Source: Cyanosarcina radialis HA8281-LM2
GTDB lineage: Bacteria; Cyanobacteriota; Cyanobacteriia; Cyanobacteriales; CCAP-1448
Length of the DNA: 64,000 nucleotides
NCBI GenBank assembly: GCA_019359615.1
Contig: JAHHHA010000002.1
Span: forward strand, 1-64,000
Reading direction: 5' to 3'
Position 1 is the first letter of the stretch. Each line of letters opens with the position of its first letter. Made by a program: the position numbers and the translations under genes. The notes under the pieces are model-generated. The model did no database searches. It saw only the letters and a program-made list of their open reading frames with translations, and was not told the origin of the DNA. Positions 7,938 to 17,331 of the stretch are shown in pieces.

Positions 7938-9278
7938 TTATTGGAAAGCGGCGCAAACTTTGCGGGCTACAGCTTTACCAACTGTCTCGCCGCCAGTAGC
8001 GTCGAATATCCAATGCACGCCCAGATAAACGCGACTGATTTTGTTTTGTTCTATAGCTTCTTGCAAAGTAAAAGTCGCTTCCCACCTCGGACGAGCAACG
8101 CCCATGTTATCTGTGGTCTGGCCGTTAAATTCGTCGGAAACAAACGTCACTGAGATCTCTTGAGGTGTCTTGCCCAAAAGCGCCGCTGCGACCTCAAAAC
8201 AGGCCGAACCAAATGTGGCGTGCCCCGATGGATAAGCTGGGAAATTGGGAGTAAAGTTGCTGCCAGATCCCCCGAAAGTAGGAGCGGGAAAAGGGTTGCT
8301 CTTGGGGGCACCCAATGGCAGCCAGAAGGGATCGCCTTGTCTGGCTCGCAGATTATTGCCATCGCCTTGCCCGGTGGGGCCCCAACCTGCATCGGCTTCG
8401 CGAACTCCCAGCACTGGCCGCCAGAAGTCGTAGGCGTATTTCCAATGCCAAGAGGCAATTCCGGCATCAGCCATGGAAACGTTAATGGCAGTCAAGATTT
8501 TAATCTGTTGGGCGTGAGAGGCCGATTGAAACTCAGGGATAGCCAGTACCACCTGGTTGTAAAGACGCGGTGGCGTTCCGAGTTGGTTAGCGCCATCGTA
8601 ACCCCAATAAATCCCGATCGCAGCTTTATAACGATAATCTGGATCGCGCTCGACGATATCGCTCTTGCCGCATTCGATTACTTGGTCGAAAGCCAAGGCA
8701 TACTCGTCGCTATTTAAAGGTGGTGGCGGCTCTAGAGGTGCATCGGCGACAACGCTATTCAGCGTAAAAGGCTTAACTTGCCCCCAAGTACGGCCGAGAG
8801 TTGGTTGGTTCGGACTAAGAGGATCGGGACGGTGGCGACCGGGATCTTGACTGTAGTTCCGATCTAGATCTGGGGCGCTAGAACCATCGTTATTGCGGTA
8901 ATCGATCCAAGCATCTCCCACTTGCTTGCCGTAATTGAAGGCATCAGAATTAATTCCCACCGTCAGCAGGGCAGTTTCCGTGGAGATAAATTGCACGAAG
9001 TCGGGATAAAGCTGTTCTGCCGCAAAGATTCCAGCCCCCAATAGAGCAGCAGTCCCCGTCGCTTCGTCATTGCCAATAGTCGCAGGCGGATTTGGTAGGC
9101 TTCCCAATTGCGGATTCAGCAGCCCTGTAACCTTGGCATAAGCATCGTGGGCGGCCAGGTGAATAATTGCTAACGCCCTAGAAGTTTTAGTGGGACCAGC
9201 ATTGTTGGGTTGATGGCCGTCACTAAAATCTCTAGCCACTAGTTTTAGGGCTAGGTCGTTAATCTTTAAGATACTCAT
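7938..9278 (-). CDS. vanadium-dependent haloperoxidase (PAP2 fold)
   Basis: A 446-residue protein carrying the whole vanadate-binding signature of the haloperoxidase branch of the PAP2 family: Lys280 and Arg287 in WKYAYDFWRPV, Ser351-Gly352-His353 in YPSGHATFGSAC, and Arg416 with His422 in SRVYLGVHWIFDATGG. Family enzymes use H2O2 to oxidise halides to hypohalous acids, or halogenate organics. There is no signal peptide. It is the first gene of the minus-strand series that runs on to the ferritin-like, propeller, copper-protein and protease-nuclease genes, although an R2 element separates it from the next. PAP2 phosphatases share part of the signature, but the length and the Lys-x6-Arg spacing favour the haloperoxidase type. 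Confidence 0.88.
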   Translation of the reverse strand: MSILKINDLALKLVARDFSDGHQPNNAGPTKTSRALAIIHLAAHDAYAKVTGLLNPQLGSLPNPPATIGNDEATGTAALLGAGIFAAEQLYPDFVQFISTETALLTVGINSDAFNYGKQVGDAWIDYRNNDGSSAPDLDRNYSQDPGRHRPDPLSPNQPTLGRTWGQVKPFTLNSVVADAPLEPPPPLNSDEYALAFDQVIECGKSDIVERDPDYRYKAAIGIYWGYDGANQLGTPPRLYNQVVLAIPEFQSASHAQQIKILTAINVSMADAGIASWHWKYAYDFWRPVLGVREADAGWGPTGQGDGNNLRARQGDPFWLPLGAPKSNPFPAPTFGGSGSNFTPNFPAYPSGHATFGSACFEVAAALLGKTPQEISVTFVSDEFNGQTTDNMGVARPRWEATFTLQEAIEQNKISRVYLGVHWIFDATGGETVGKAVARKVCAAFQ

Positions 9279-9950
9279 TGCAATTCTCCAAATTTGAAAA
9301 TTCCGATGTGCCTTTTTTGCTTGGTGTTAATATTCAGCGGCAGGCCAAACTAGATGACTAAACTTAATTTCAGTCACACACAAATCAGCGCATGAAGTTA
9401 CCTTCAGTCGCGATCGCTAAATCCCATCGCCGCTTTGAAATCGGACACCAAAAATTCCCTGACAAAAGACTTTGGGCGAAGACCAGTTAATGCCAGATCG
9501 CCAATCGATTAGCAGGCTTCTTCAAACGTTCGATCGAACAGCCATCCCTACTAAATACTTGTTGATTAGGATTAATCCTGAAATTGCTTACCCCTGATAC
9601 TAGGTTAGCCTCTCGATCGAGTAATGTCAGTGATAAAAAGTGGCAAAAAGTTGCTAATTTCTGAAATTACCAAAGCAGGAACCAGATAATAAGGCACAAA
9701 GAACAGTTTTCCTGCTTCCCATTCTCTATCTAGAAGTAAGGAAACCCCACTGCTACGAGTTACATATTTTAGGCAAAGTCCCCTCTCCCCATCACCCCAT
9801 CACCCCATCATCCCCTCTCCCCCTCTCCCCCTCTCCCCAAATCGATCGACTTTCGTTAAAAATCTTAATGAAAACACTCATCAAATCGGTTTAATGTAAC
9901 GATTTAGTAGTGTTTCTGCACGCCTAGAAACAAAACATAGGGAATTTAAC
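9279..9950. other. 672-bp divergent intergenic region
   Basis: This lies between the haloperoxidase (left, minus) and heme oxygenase (right, plus) and must carry both promoters. Bases 9781-9838 form a low-complexity C/T tract built of CATCACCC and CCTCTCCC units. I see no RNA gene or supported small ORF in it. Confidence 0.5.
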
Positions 9951-10664
9951 ATGAGCGGTAATTTAGCAACTAAGTTACGTGAGGGGACAAAAAAATCCCA
10001 CACAATGGCAGAAAATGTTGGTTTTGTCAAGTGTTTTTTAAAAGGAGTTGTTGAGAAAACCTCTTATCGGAAGCTAGTCGCCAATCTCTATTTCGTCTAC
10101 ACCGCTATGGAAGAAGAGATGGCCAAGCATCGGCAGCATCCAATTGTTTCCCAGATTTATTTCCCCGAACTCGATCGCAAAGCCAGCCTAGAAGAAGATT
10201 TGTACTACTACTACGGCAGCAATTGGCGGGAACAAGTTGCGCCCTCAGCCGCAGGTAAAGCTTACGTCGAAAGAATTCGGGAAGTATCGGCTAACGCTCC
10301 AGAACTGTTAGTCGCTCACTCCTACACCCGTTACTTGGGAGACTTATCTGGCGGGCAAATCCTTAAAGGAATCGCTCAACGGGCTATGAATTTGACCGAC
10401 GGCGGTACGGCTTTCTACGAATTCCCAGATATTGCTGACGAAAAGGCTTTCAAAGCCAAATATCGTCAGACCATGAACGATCTGCCAGTGGATGAAGCTA
10501 CAGTCGATCGAATTGTAGACGAAGCCAACGATGCTTTTGGCATGAACATGAAGCTGTTTATGGAATTAGAGGGCAACCTGATTAAAGCGATCGGTCAAAT
10601 GCTCTTTAACACCCTAACCCGTCGCCGGACAACTGGCAGCACCGAACTGGCAACGGCCGAGTAA
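9951..10664 (+). CDS. ho1: heme oxygenase (biliverdin-producing)
   Basis: A 237-residue protein matching cyanobacterial HO-1 over its whole length. The proximal heme ligand is His17 in TKKSHTMAENV, and the distal helix carries GDLSGGQ with its flexible Gly residues, preceded by LLVAHSYTRYL. It opens heme at the alpha-meso carbon using ferredoxin electrons to give biliverdin, CO and Fe(II); biliverdin feeds phycobilin and phytochrome chromophore synthesis. A short purine stretch precedes the ATG. The gene stands alone: the upstream gene is divergent and cobW follows after 141 bp. Either the constitutive or the low-oxygen paralogue is possible; the sequence alone does not decide this. Confidence 0.95.
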   Translation: MSGNLATKLREGTKKSHTMAENVGFVKCFLKGVVEKTSYRKLVANLYFVYTAMEEEMAKHRQHPIVSQIYFPELDRKASLEEDLYYYYGSNWREQVAPSAAGKAYVERIREVSANAPELLVAHSYTRYLGDLSGGQILKGIAQRAMNLTDGGTAFYEFPDIADEKAFKAKYRQTMNDLPVDEATVDRIVDEANDAFGMNMKLFMELEGNLIKAIGQMLFNTLTRRRTTGSTELATAE

Positions 10665-10805
10665 AACGAATTCGGATTTCGGATTTCTAGACGAAGTTTA
10701 ATTTTTGTAGCAATCCTGGGAACTGGGTGCTGGTGTCAGCATCATCATCTAGCTCTCAGGATTGTTAGCTTTGTTAACGTACTTATTACTTACTCCTTAC
10801 TCCTT

Positions 10806-11849
10806 ATGGCTGCAAAACTTCCCGTCACGATCGTTACTGGATTTTTAGGGAGTGGCAAAACCACTCTGATTCGTCATCTGTTGCAAAACAACCAGGGAAG
10901 ACGAATTGCAGTTTTAGTCAACGAGTTTGGGGAATTGGGAATTGATGGGGAACTGTTGCGATCGTGCGGATATTGCCCAGAAGATGGGGATACTAGCAGC
11001 AATATTGTGGAGTTGACGAATGGTTGCTTGTGTTGCACCGTTCAGGAAGAGTTTTTGCCCACGATGCAAGCATTACTCGAAAGACGAGACTCTATAGATA
11101 GCATCTTAATCGAAACATCGGGATTGGCATTACCCAAGCCGCTGGTAAAGGCGTTTCGCTGGCCAGAGATCCGTCAAGCAGCGACGGTAGATGCTGTCAT
11201 TACGGTAGTAGATTGCGAAGCTGTTTCTACTGGCAGATTTGCTGCCGATCCCACCGCTGTCGAGCAACAGCGTCAAGCCGATCCCAATTTGGAACATGAA
11301 ACCCCTTTGCAAGAACTCTTTGAAGATCAGCTAGCTTGTGCCGATTTGGTGGTACTGACTAAAACCGATTTAGTAGATGCTGGCAGTCAAGCAGAAGTGG
11401 TAGATTTAATTCAAACTGAGTTGCCTCGATCGATCAAAATTGTAGAAAGCGATCGCGGCGTATTAGATCCCGACTTAATGATGGGATTCCAAGCAGCAGT
11501 AGAAGATAATTTAAACGATCGCCCCAGCCACCACGACACCGAAGAAGAACACGATCACGACGACGAGATTACTTCAACCCACGTCGTTTTAGAACGTGCG
11601 TTTGACCCTCAAATCTTGCAAAAGCAGTTAGAAAATCTCGTACAGCAACAGGAAATTTATCGGATCAAAGGTTTCGTCGCCGTGCCGAACAAAGCGATGC
11701 GGTTGGTGCTGCAAGGTGTAGGCAAGCGATTTGAACAATTTTACGATCGCCCTTGGCAAGAATCAGAACCTCGGCAAACTTGCTTAGTATTCATCGGTCG
11801 AGATCTCGATGCTACAGAAATTGAGGCTCAATTAGCATCTGAATTATGA
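10806..11849 (+). CDS. cobW: CobW/COG0523-family GTPase, putative metallochaperone
   Basis: A 347-residue G3E GTPase. Walker A is GFLGSGKTT (12-20), the metal-binding CxCC motif is C74-L-C-C77 in NGCLCCTV, and the guanine-specificity motif is LTKTDLVD. A His/Asp/Glu-rich loop (HHDTEEEHDHDDE, about 240-252) separates the GTPase from the CobW C-terminal domain, a feature of zinc or cobalt chaperones in this family. The name cobW is traditional; members deliver Zn, Co or other metals to client proteins, and no cobalamin gene is adjacent. The ATG directly follows a short tandem repeat (TTACTCCTTACTCCTT), so the leader is unusual. Confidence 0.88.
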   Translation: MAAKLPVTIVTGFLGSGKTTLIRHLLQNNQGRRIAVLVNEFGELGIDGELLRSCGYCPEDGDTSSNIVELTNGCLCCTVQEEFLPTMQALLERRDSIDSILIETSGLALPKPLVKAFRWPEIRQAATVDAVITVVDCEAVSTGRFAADPTAVEQQRQADPNLEHETPLQELFEDQLACADLVVLTKTDLVDAGSQAEVVDLIQTELPRSIKIVESDRGVLDPDLMMGFQAAVEDNLNDRPSHHDTEEEHDHDDEITSTHVVLERAFDPQILQKQLENLVQQQEIYRIKGFVAVPNKAMRLVLQGVGKRFEQFYDRPWQESEPRQTCLVFIGRDLDATEIEAQLASEL

Positions 11850-11881
11850 AGTTAACCCGTCATCTCGTATATCCAGATTTT

Positions 11882-12024
11882 GCCCTCACCCTAAATCCCT
11901 CTCCCACGGGAGAGAGACTTTGACCGCAGAATTCAAAAGTCTACAGAGCAAACACTGATGGCAACTTCTTTCCTCGTTTTTCTCTCTTGCTCCCTCTCCT
12001 GCGGGAGAGGGCTGGGGTGAGGGC
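11882..12024. repeat. MITE-like element with GCCCTCACCC ends, copy A
   Basis: A 143-bp element with inverted ends GCCCTCACCC and GGGTGAGGGC, each followed by a CCCTCTCCC/GGGAGAGGG hairpin. The same element, shortened and inverted, lies at 38863-38988. It sits between convergent cobW and the pseudopilin cluster. Confidence 0.75.
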
Positions 12025-12072
12025 AAACTAGGTTTTGTTAAGCAGATTTAGTTAAATACCTAAATCGACAAT

Positions 12073-13422
12073 TTACAGTTTGATTTTCTGCCAACTCTTC
12101 ACAGCCCCAATTTTGTATCTAGAATTTGAGTTCATAACATCAGACAGGCTAGAAAGATCGTCGGGAACCGATATACCAGCAGTACCAGGATTTAACTGGT
12201 TAATGTCTTCAGCCCAAACCACGCCATCAATGTTGCTGCTGCCAGCACTCGGACAACCATCTCCTGAACCTTCAATGTGTACGTCCGACCTAGCATCGTA
12301 AATAAAAGCCGTCTCAATGCAGGAACTGTCGTAAAGGAAGACTTCTTCAAAGTCTTGCTCGCCCAAAATTAACCGCAAGTCTCCTACCCTCGGTGGCTGA
12401 CCGTCACTGCGAACGTTGCGAATTTTAGAAGTTCCTCTCAGGGTAATATCGTCACCGACGTAGATATAAACAGGGCCATTGGTAGTGTTGAAATCTAATG
12501 TTTTATTGTTGTCAAGGTTAATCTTTTTGGCTTTATAGTATTTGATGCCACCACTGGTATTACCATAATTGCCACCATTATTGACATCTCCTAAATCCTC
12601 CGCCCCAGAGGGAGAAATGTAAGACAAACCTGGGTCAAACGTACAAGCAACTATTTTTCCAGAAATGTTATCAGTTCCGGTGCTGATAGCATTGAAATAT
12701 TGGGAGCGGTTAGCCTCTCCAGGGGCAGCAGAGCCAGTTAAACTCTGATTTTTAGACCAAGTGCGGTTGTAGTAAACGTTGCCATTTTTGCCCAGAACGG
12801 GCCGTCCCTTCAGATCGAAATAGTCGGTGTCTCCCATCGACATCACCCCAGGGAAATCGCTGCCAGTAGAATCGAGGGAGACGGTAACGGCCACATAAGC
12901 ATTGGCAAAAGTTGTTTGTCTGCCTTCAACTACAAAAGTGGCAGTCTTATCGGCACTGTTGTAGCGGTAGGCTAGCAGGGTATAAGTACCATCAGTGCCA
13001 ACAGTCCCGCTGTAGCTGATACTAGGAGTACCCGTAACGGTGGCAGCAGCGCAAGGCGACGCACCAGCAGTTGGATTGGCCCACTGATTGACGGTGCTAC
13101 TTTCTTCATCGCCATTGTTAGGGACACCATCTGAACCGAGAAAGGTTTTGTTCGTCTCTGGATTAATCGGATCGTAGTTCAGGGACAACAAAATAGCATT
13201 ATTGGCTTCAGTCAGTTGAGCTAAAGTTCTGGCAACACCAGCTTCGGCTATAGCTAAACTATTGCTAGAGCGCGATCGACCGATGGAAATAGCTTGACTT
13301 TGCATCGATCTGGCGATCAGCAACGCCCCAATCATCAAGATCACTAATCCCATGCCCATCGCCACCGGAAGGCTGAAACCAGAATCGCTCTTACCAGCTT
13401 TTTCGATCGAGGATAACGACAT
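12073..13422 (-). CDS. HpsA-like pseudopilin, paralogue 3
   Basis: A 449-residue protein with a short polar leader ending in Gly15, then FSLPVAMGMGLVILMIGALLIA, the class III signal and hydrophobic helix of type IV pilin-like proteins, and the block IAEAGVARTLAQLT also seen in cyanobacterial HpsA proteins. The large remainder is rich in Gly, Ser, Thr and Asn with paired Cys and probable beta structure. HpsA-type pseudopilins take part in hormogonium polysaccharide secretion and gliding; by analogy this acts in the periplasm or outside after PilD-type cleavage. It is the last of three tandem paralogues. Whether it works in motility, adhesion or secretion is not shown by the sequence. Confidence 0.75.
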   Translation of the reverse strand: MSLSSIEKAGKSDSGFSLPVAMGMGLVILMIGALLIARSMQSQAISIGRSRSSNSLAIAEAGVARTLAQLTEANNAILLSLNYDPINPETNKTFLGSDGVPNNGDEESSTVNQWANPTAGASPCAAATVTGTPSISYSGTVGTDGTYTLLAYRYNSADKTATFVVEGRQTTFANAYVAVTVSLDSTGSDFPGVMSMGDTDYFDLKGRPVLGKNGNVYYNRTWSKNQSLTGSAAPGEANRSQYFNAISTGTDNISGKIVACTFDPGLSYISPSGAEDLGDVNNGGNYGNTSGGIKYYKAKKINLDNNKTLDFNTTNGPVYIYVGDDITLRGTSKIRNVRSDGQPPRVGDLRLILGEQDFEEVFLYDSSCIETAFIYDARSDVHIEGSGDGCPSAGSSNIDGVVWAEDINQLNPGTAGISVPDDLSSLSDVMNSNSRYKIGAVKSWQKIKL

Positions 13423-13559
13423 ATAACATTTTTTTCTCCCAATTACAGCTTAACGCTTAGTACCGAGTATTTTTGCTGACCGCACTTAATTTATTTTCTA
13501 AATTGTAAAACTCGGCACTCTACAACTGTTTGCGTTCCCAACTTTTAACCGCTTGTGAC

Positions 13560-15143
13560 TCATAGTTTTAGCCTCTGCCAATTTTTAATCGACCCCATTT
13601 TGTATCGCACCGGCCAGTCGAGATATCCCAGCAGATCGACCAGACTGGTGACATCATCGGGCACAGCAATACCAGAAGTCACCCCTGGCGTAATGGTGGT
13701 GTCGTAGTCATTACCTGAATATCCACCGAGATAGTTGACATCCCGATTGCTAGCGGCATTCTTAGCGCTGAGAATTGCTTCCACCCAGACCACACCTTCA
13801 AAGTTCGTATTCTTCCCACTCGGACAACCCGGCCCTGAAGTTAAGAGCCTGAGTTCGTCTATATACATCCAGAGGAAGGCATTTTGAATGCAGGTTTGGT
13901 CGTAGAGTATGACTCTGGTGTTGCCTTGGTTATTGTTAGGATCGCTCTCGGACATAATACGTAAATCGCCGACTCGCGGCGTTTGGCCGTCGGTGCGAAT
14001 ATTGAGGATTTTGGCTGTATCCCGTAAGGTAATGGTTGGCAGTCCAGGGCCAGAAACGGGCACGCTGGGAACCAGGTTGATGTAAACCGGACCGTTGGTA
14101 GTATCGACTGTTAGCGTGTCGTTATCGGCCAGATGGATCTCTTCAATCCGATAAACTGTCGGAACGTTGCCCCCTAGCCCCTCTATCTTTTGGCTGGTGG
14201 TAATAACTCCCAAATTCGTTGTTGGAACTGGGAGAGGAATTTGGGGATTGAGCCTGCAAGCAAAAATCTTTCCTTGGACTGCATCTCCACTGGCATCGTC
14301 ATCATCATCGTCATCGTCATCATCATCATCATCGCCATAGTCTTGAGTAAAAGAAGAGAAAATAGCGTTTAAGTAGCTAGGACGAGTGGCATCCCCTGGT
14401 GCAGAACTTCCAGTTAAGGACGGCTCTGGCGAACTGCTAGGGGGAAAGTAGACATTCCCCTTGCTGCCCAATATTTGCCGCCCCCGTAATGCCAGTAAGC
14501 CAGTTTTCCAAGTAGGAGCGCTATTAGCTGGGTCGGTGAGGATAATCCCAGGAAAGTCATCTACAACAGGGTTAACGGGAAATGTCACTAATATTAGCCC
14601 AGAGGACCCGCTGCTATCGTTGCCCTCGACCAACAGGATGCCTAATTGTTGGGTTCGATCGTAACGGTAGGCTCTGAGAGTATAGTAGGAGCCATCTGTA
14701 CCGATGGTTCCTGTAAGGGAGACGCTAGGCGGGCCCCATCCTTTTTGTTGAAAGCAGGGCTGGCCGCTAGGATTGTACCCCGTCCACTCATCGACGGTGG
14801 CACTCTCTTCATCCCCATTATTGAGAATGCCATCGGGGCCGAGATAGGTTTTGCCCGTTTTGGGGTTAATCGGGTCGTAGTTGCGGGCCAGCAACACGGT
14901 ATTATCGAGTTTGGTCAGTTGGGCTAAAGTTCTGGCAATACCGCCTTCAGCTATAGCTAAACTATTACTAGATCGCGATCGACCGATGGCAATGGCTTGA
15001 CTTTGCATCGATCTGGCAATTAGCAGAGCACCTATCATCAAGATGACTAATCCCATGCCCATGGCTACTGGGAGACTAAAGCCCGAATCGCTGCGATCGA
15101 GTTTAGTAACAGAGAATAATGTCATCCCTTGCGTTCCCTCCAT
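13560..15143 (-). CDS. HpsA-like pseudopilin, paralogue 2, with poly-Asp tract
   Basis: A 527-residue paralogue of the genes on either side, sharing GFSLPVAMGMGLVILMIG and the AEGGIARTLAQLT block. It begins only 3 bases after the stop of the upstream paralogue, so translation may be coupled; an ATG six codons on (15125) is an alternative start. A run of 13 Asp encoded by GAT/GAC triplets (about 14293-14337) lies in a loop region and is absent from the two sisters. Such a tract may bind Ca2+ or be a slipping microsatellite. Function is inferred from the family only: a PilD-processed pseudopilin of the HpsA type. Confidence 0.75.
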   Translation of the reverse strand: MEGTQGMTLFSVTKLDRSDSGFSLPVAMGMGLVILMIGALLIARSMQSQAIAIGRSRSSNSLAIAEGGIARTLAQLTKLDNTVLLARNYDPINPKTGKTYLGPDGILNNGDEESATVDEWTGYNPSGQPCFQQKGWGPPSVSLTGTIGTDGSYYTLRAYRYDRTQQLGILLVEGNDSSGSSGLILVTFPVNPVVDDFPGIILTDPANSAPTWKTGLLALRGRQILGSKGNVYFPPSSSPEPSLTGSSAPGDATRPSYLNAIFSSFTQDYGDDDDDDDDDDDDDASGDAVQGKIFACRLNPQIPLPVPTTNLGVITTSQKIEGLGGNVPTVYRIEEIHLADNDTLTVDTTNGPVYINLVPSVPVSGPGLPTITLRDTAKILNIRTDGQTPRVGDLRIMSESDPNNNQGNTRVILYDQTCIQNAFLWMYIDELRLLTSGPGCPSGKNTNFEGVVWVEAILSAKNAASNRDVNYLGGYSGNDYDTTITPGVTSGIAVPDDVTSLVDLLGYLDWPVRYKMGSIKNWQRLKL

Positions 15144-15146
15144 TGG

Positions 15147-16520
15147 CTACAATTTCAATCGCTGCCAAGCATTAATAGCCTGAATCTTGTTTTTCGCGGG
15201 CAAGTTGACGCTGTTTAAAACATCCGTCAGGCTAGAAACGTCGTTAGGTAAGGCAATGCCAGAATTAGCGGAGTTGCCATTATTGACAATTTCTTTGACC
15301 CAGACAACTCCATCGATATTGCTGCTACCACTACTGGGACATCCATCTCCCGAACCTTTTAATTGCAGTTGAGCGAGGGGAGCGTAAATAAAAGCAGTTT
15401 GGATGCAGACGGTATCGTTAAGTTCTATATTTTTAGCCGCAGTGACTATTATCCGCAGATCTCCGACTTTTGGGGCAATGCCATCTGTCCGAATGTGGCG
15501 AATTTGAGCCGCATCGTTCATTTTAATGTCGCCGTTAACGTAAAGATAAACTGGACCGTTGGTGGTATCGATATCTAATGTGTCAGTATCATTGATTTCG
15601 ATCTTGTTGGCTTGGTAGTAAGAGATGCTACCACTAGTGCCAGAAATCGCCGTCACCTTATCTTTAATCGTGCCCAGATCCGTTCCTTGAGGAGTGTAAG
15701 GCAGGGTAGGAGTGAGTTTACAAGCGACAATTGTGCCATCGATCGAATCGGCAGTAAAGCCGTTGCTCGGACCAGATTTAACAGCATTAAGATAGTCTGG
15801 GCGATTGGCATCTCCAACTTTGGCCGAACCTGTCAGGCTGGGATTGGTAGAAAATGCCGGATCGTAGTAAACATTGCCATTGCTCCCCAGAATCACGCGC
15901 CCATACAGGTCAATAAGTTCTATAGCTATTACTCCCGGAAAATCGCTAACGGTAGAAGTATTAGAATCGATCGACATAGTGACGGCAATATAAGCAGATG
16001 CCAGAGTTCCTTTTTTGCCTTCGATCAACAAAGTGCCTGTTTTAGTAGCACTGTTGTAGCGGTAGGCTTTGAGCGTATATTGTCCGTCGCTGCCAACTGT
16101 ACCGCTGTAACTGATATTGGGTGTCCCCGAAGAAGTTGCTGAAGCGCACGATGAAGCCGCAGAAGGATTTGCCCACTCATCTACCGCCGTATTTTCTTCA
16201 TCGCCATCGTTAGCAATGCCATCCGCTCCGAGATGGGTTGTGCCCGTTTTTGGGTTGATGGCATCGTAATTGCTCGTCAGCAAGATGCCATTATTAGATT
16301 TAGTCAGTTGAGCTAGCGTTCTGGCCACGCCAGCTTCAGCTATAGCTAGACTGTTGCTAGTTTGCGATCGCCCGATGGAAATGGCTTGACTTTGCATCGA
16401 TCTGGCAATCAGCAACGACCCGACCATCAACAACACCAATCCCGTCCCCATGGCTACTGGGAGACTAAAACCGCGATCGGTTGCATCGAGTTTAAAAGTG
16501 ACTTTTAACTTTCTTTTCAT
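15147..16520 (-). CDS. HpsA-like pseudopilin, paralogue 1
   Basis: First of the three tandem paralogues, about 457 residues from the ATG at 16520. That start is preferred because the upstream GTG (16556) lies inside a dispersed palindrome. The leader is rich in Lys (MKRKLKVTFKLDATDRG) and is followed by FSLPVAMGTGLVLLMVGSLLIA, a class III signal with the pilin-type helix. The body shares the Asn/Gly/Thr-rich beta-type sequence, paired Cys and repeated blocks (DTTNGPVYLYVNGDI, VGDLRII, GDGCPSSGSSNIDGVVW) with its sisters. The recurring last block is also typical of these HpsA-like proteins. The three genes probably form one transcript; a secretion or surface-structure role is inferred. Confidence 0.75.
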   Translation of the reverse strand: MKRKLKVTFKLDATDRGFSLPVAMGTGLVLLMVGSLLIARSMQSQAISIGRSQTSNSLAIAEAGVARTLAQLTKSNNGILLTSNYDAINPKTGTTHLGADGIANDGDEENTAVDEWANPSAASSCASATSSGTPNISYSGTVGSDGQYTLKAYRYNSATKTGTLLIEGKKGTLASAYIAVTMSIDSNTSTVSDFPGVIAIELIDLYGRVILGSNGNVYYDPAFSTNPSLTGSAKVGDANRPDYLNAVKSGPSNGFTADSIDGTIVACKLTPTLPYTPQGTDLGTIKDKVTAISGTSGSISYYQANKIEINDTDTLDIDTTNGPVYLYVNGDIKMNDAAQIRHIRTDGIAPKVGDLRIIVTAAKNIELNDTVCIQTAFIYAPLAQLQLKGSGDGCPSSGSSNIDGVVWVKEIVNNGNSANSGIALPNDVSSLTDVLNSVNLPAKNKIQAINAWQRLKL

Positions 16521-16556
16521 AGAAGATCGAACTAGAGCGCGATACGTGCTCCGCAC

Positions 16557-17331
16557 ACGCTACGCGAACGATTTTTACTGCTTGATTTAAGCGATATATA
16601 ATATCCAATACGATCGCTATATATAATTCTTATAACCATTGGCTTACTAATATAAATAGTACCCACGATCGCCTAAAAAAGGTACAGTATTTATAGCGAT
16701 TCTAGTTTCAGTAATCTCAGGGAATTTACTTAGACTATTTTGTTGATTTGGCGAAAGCATAAATTGTAGAAAAGCCTGCTGCGGGACAGCCGAGATGGCT
16801 ATCTCACAAGTCATAAATCGATTGTTATAGATAGGTAAGAGCTTCGACCGCATGAGTATTAAACTGAAGAATTCGATCGATTAAATTTAAGATCGGCTTG
16901 GTATTAACTTGAGTTGCTATTTAGTGCTATCGATCGATTCGATTGGTATAAATTTGGTTTAATTGCCACAAAAAACAGTAGTGCGATCGCATAGCGATCG
17001 CACTACTTATTATGGCCAATAGTAAGAATTCGAGATCGGAAATTCGGAAATAAGGATGTATAGCAATTCTAAGTAGTCGGACATAATAAATGGCGTTATG
17101 CCGTAGGGGCGGGTTTAGCCAAAAACCTTTGCTACGCAAGGACTTAATTCCCAGCAAAACCCGCCCTGCCCTCACCAATATTTTTGCCCTTAGATCGTCG
17201 ATCGAAATTTATTGTAGGACAACCCAAAAAGCCTACTGTGGGACAGCCGAGACGGCTATCCCACAAATCATTTAGGATTGGTATAGAGACATCTAGCTAC
17301 TAAGTCTCTACAAAACATAACGCGACAGCGT
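16557..17331. other. 775-bp intergenic region packed with palindromes
   Basis: No supported gene. It holds a GTGCTCCGCACACGCTACGCG palindrome family (about 16540-16570), R2 cores at 16772-16815 and 17228-17270, the HIP1 hairpin at 16977-17007, and an inverted pair GGGCGGGTTT/AAACCCGCCC at 17107-17116 and 17157-17166. Confidence 0.6.
16977..17007. repeat. perfect HIP1-containing hairpin
   Basis: A 14-bp perfect stem (AGTAGTGCGATCGC and its complement) with a 3-base ATA loop. Each arm ends in a complete GCGATCGC octamer. It is not followed by a T-run and lies far from any stop codon. Confidence 0.75.

Noticed and set aside
8160-8717. Plus-strand 185-codon open frame
   Set aside because: It is fully antisense to the haloperoxidase gene, whose catalytic motifs are intact.
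14190-14372. Plus-strand frame with an Ile/Val-rich stretch like a membrane helix
   Set aside because: It is the antisense reading of the GAT/GAC poly-Asp tract.
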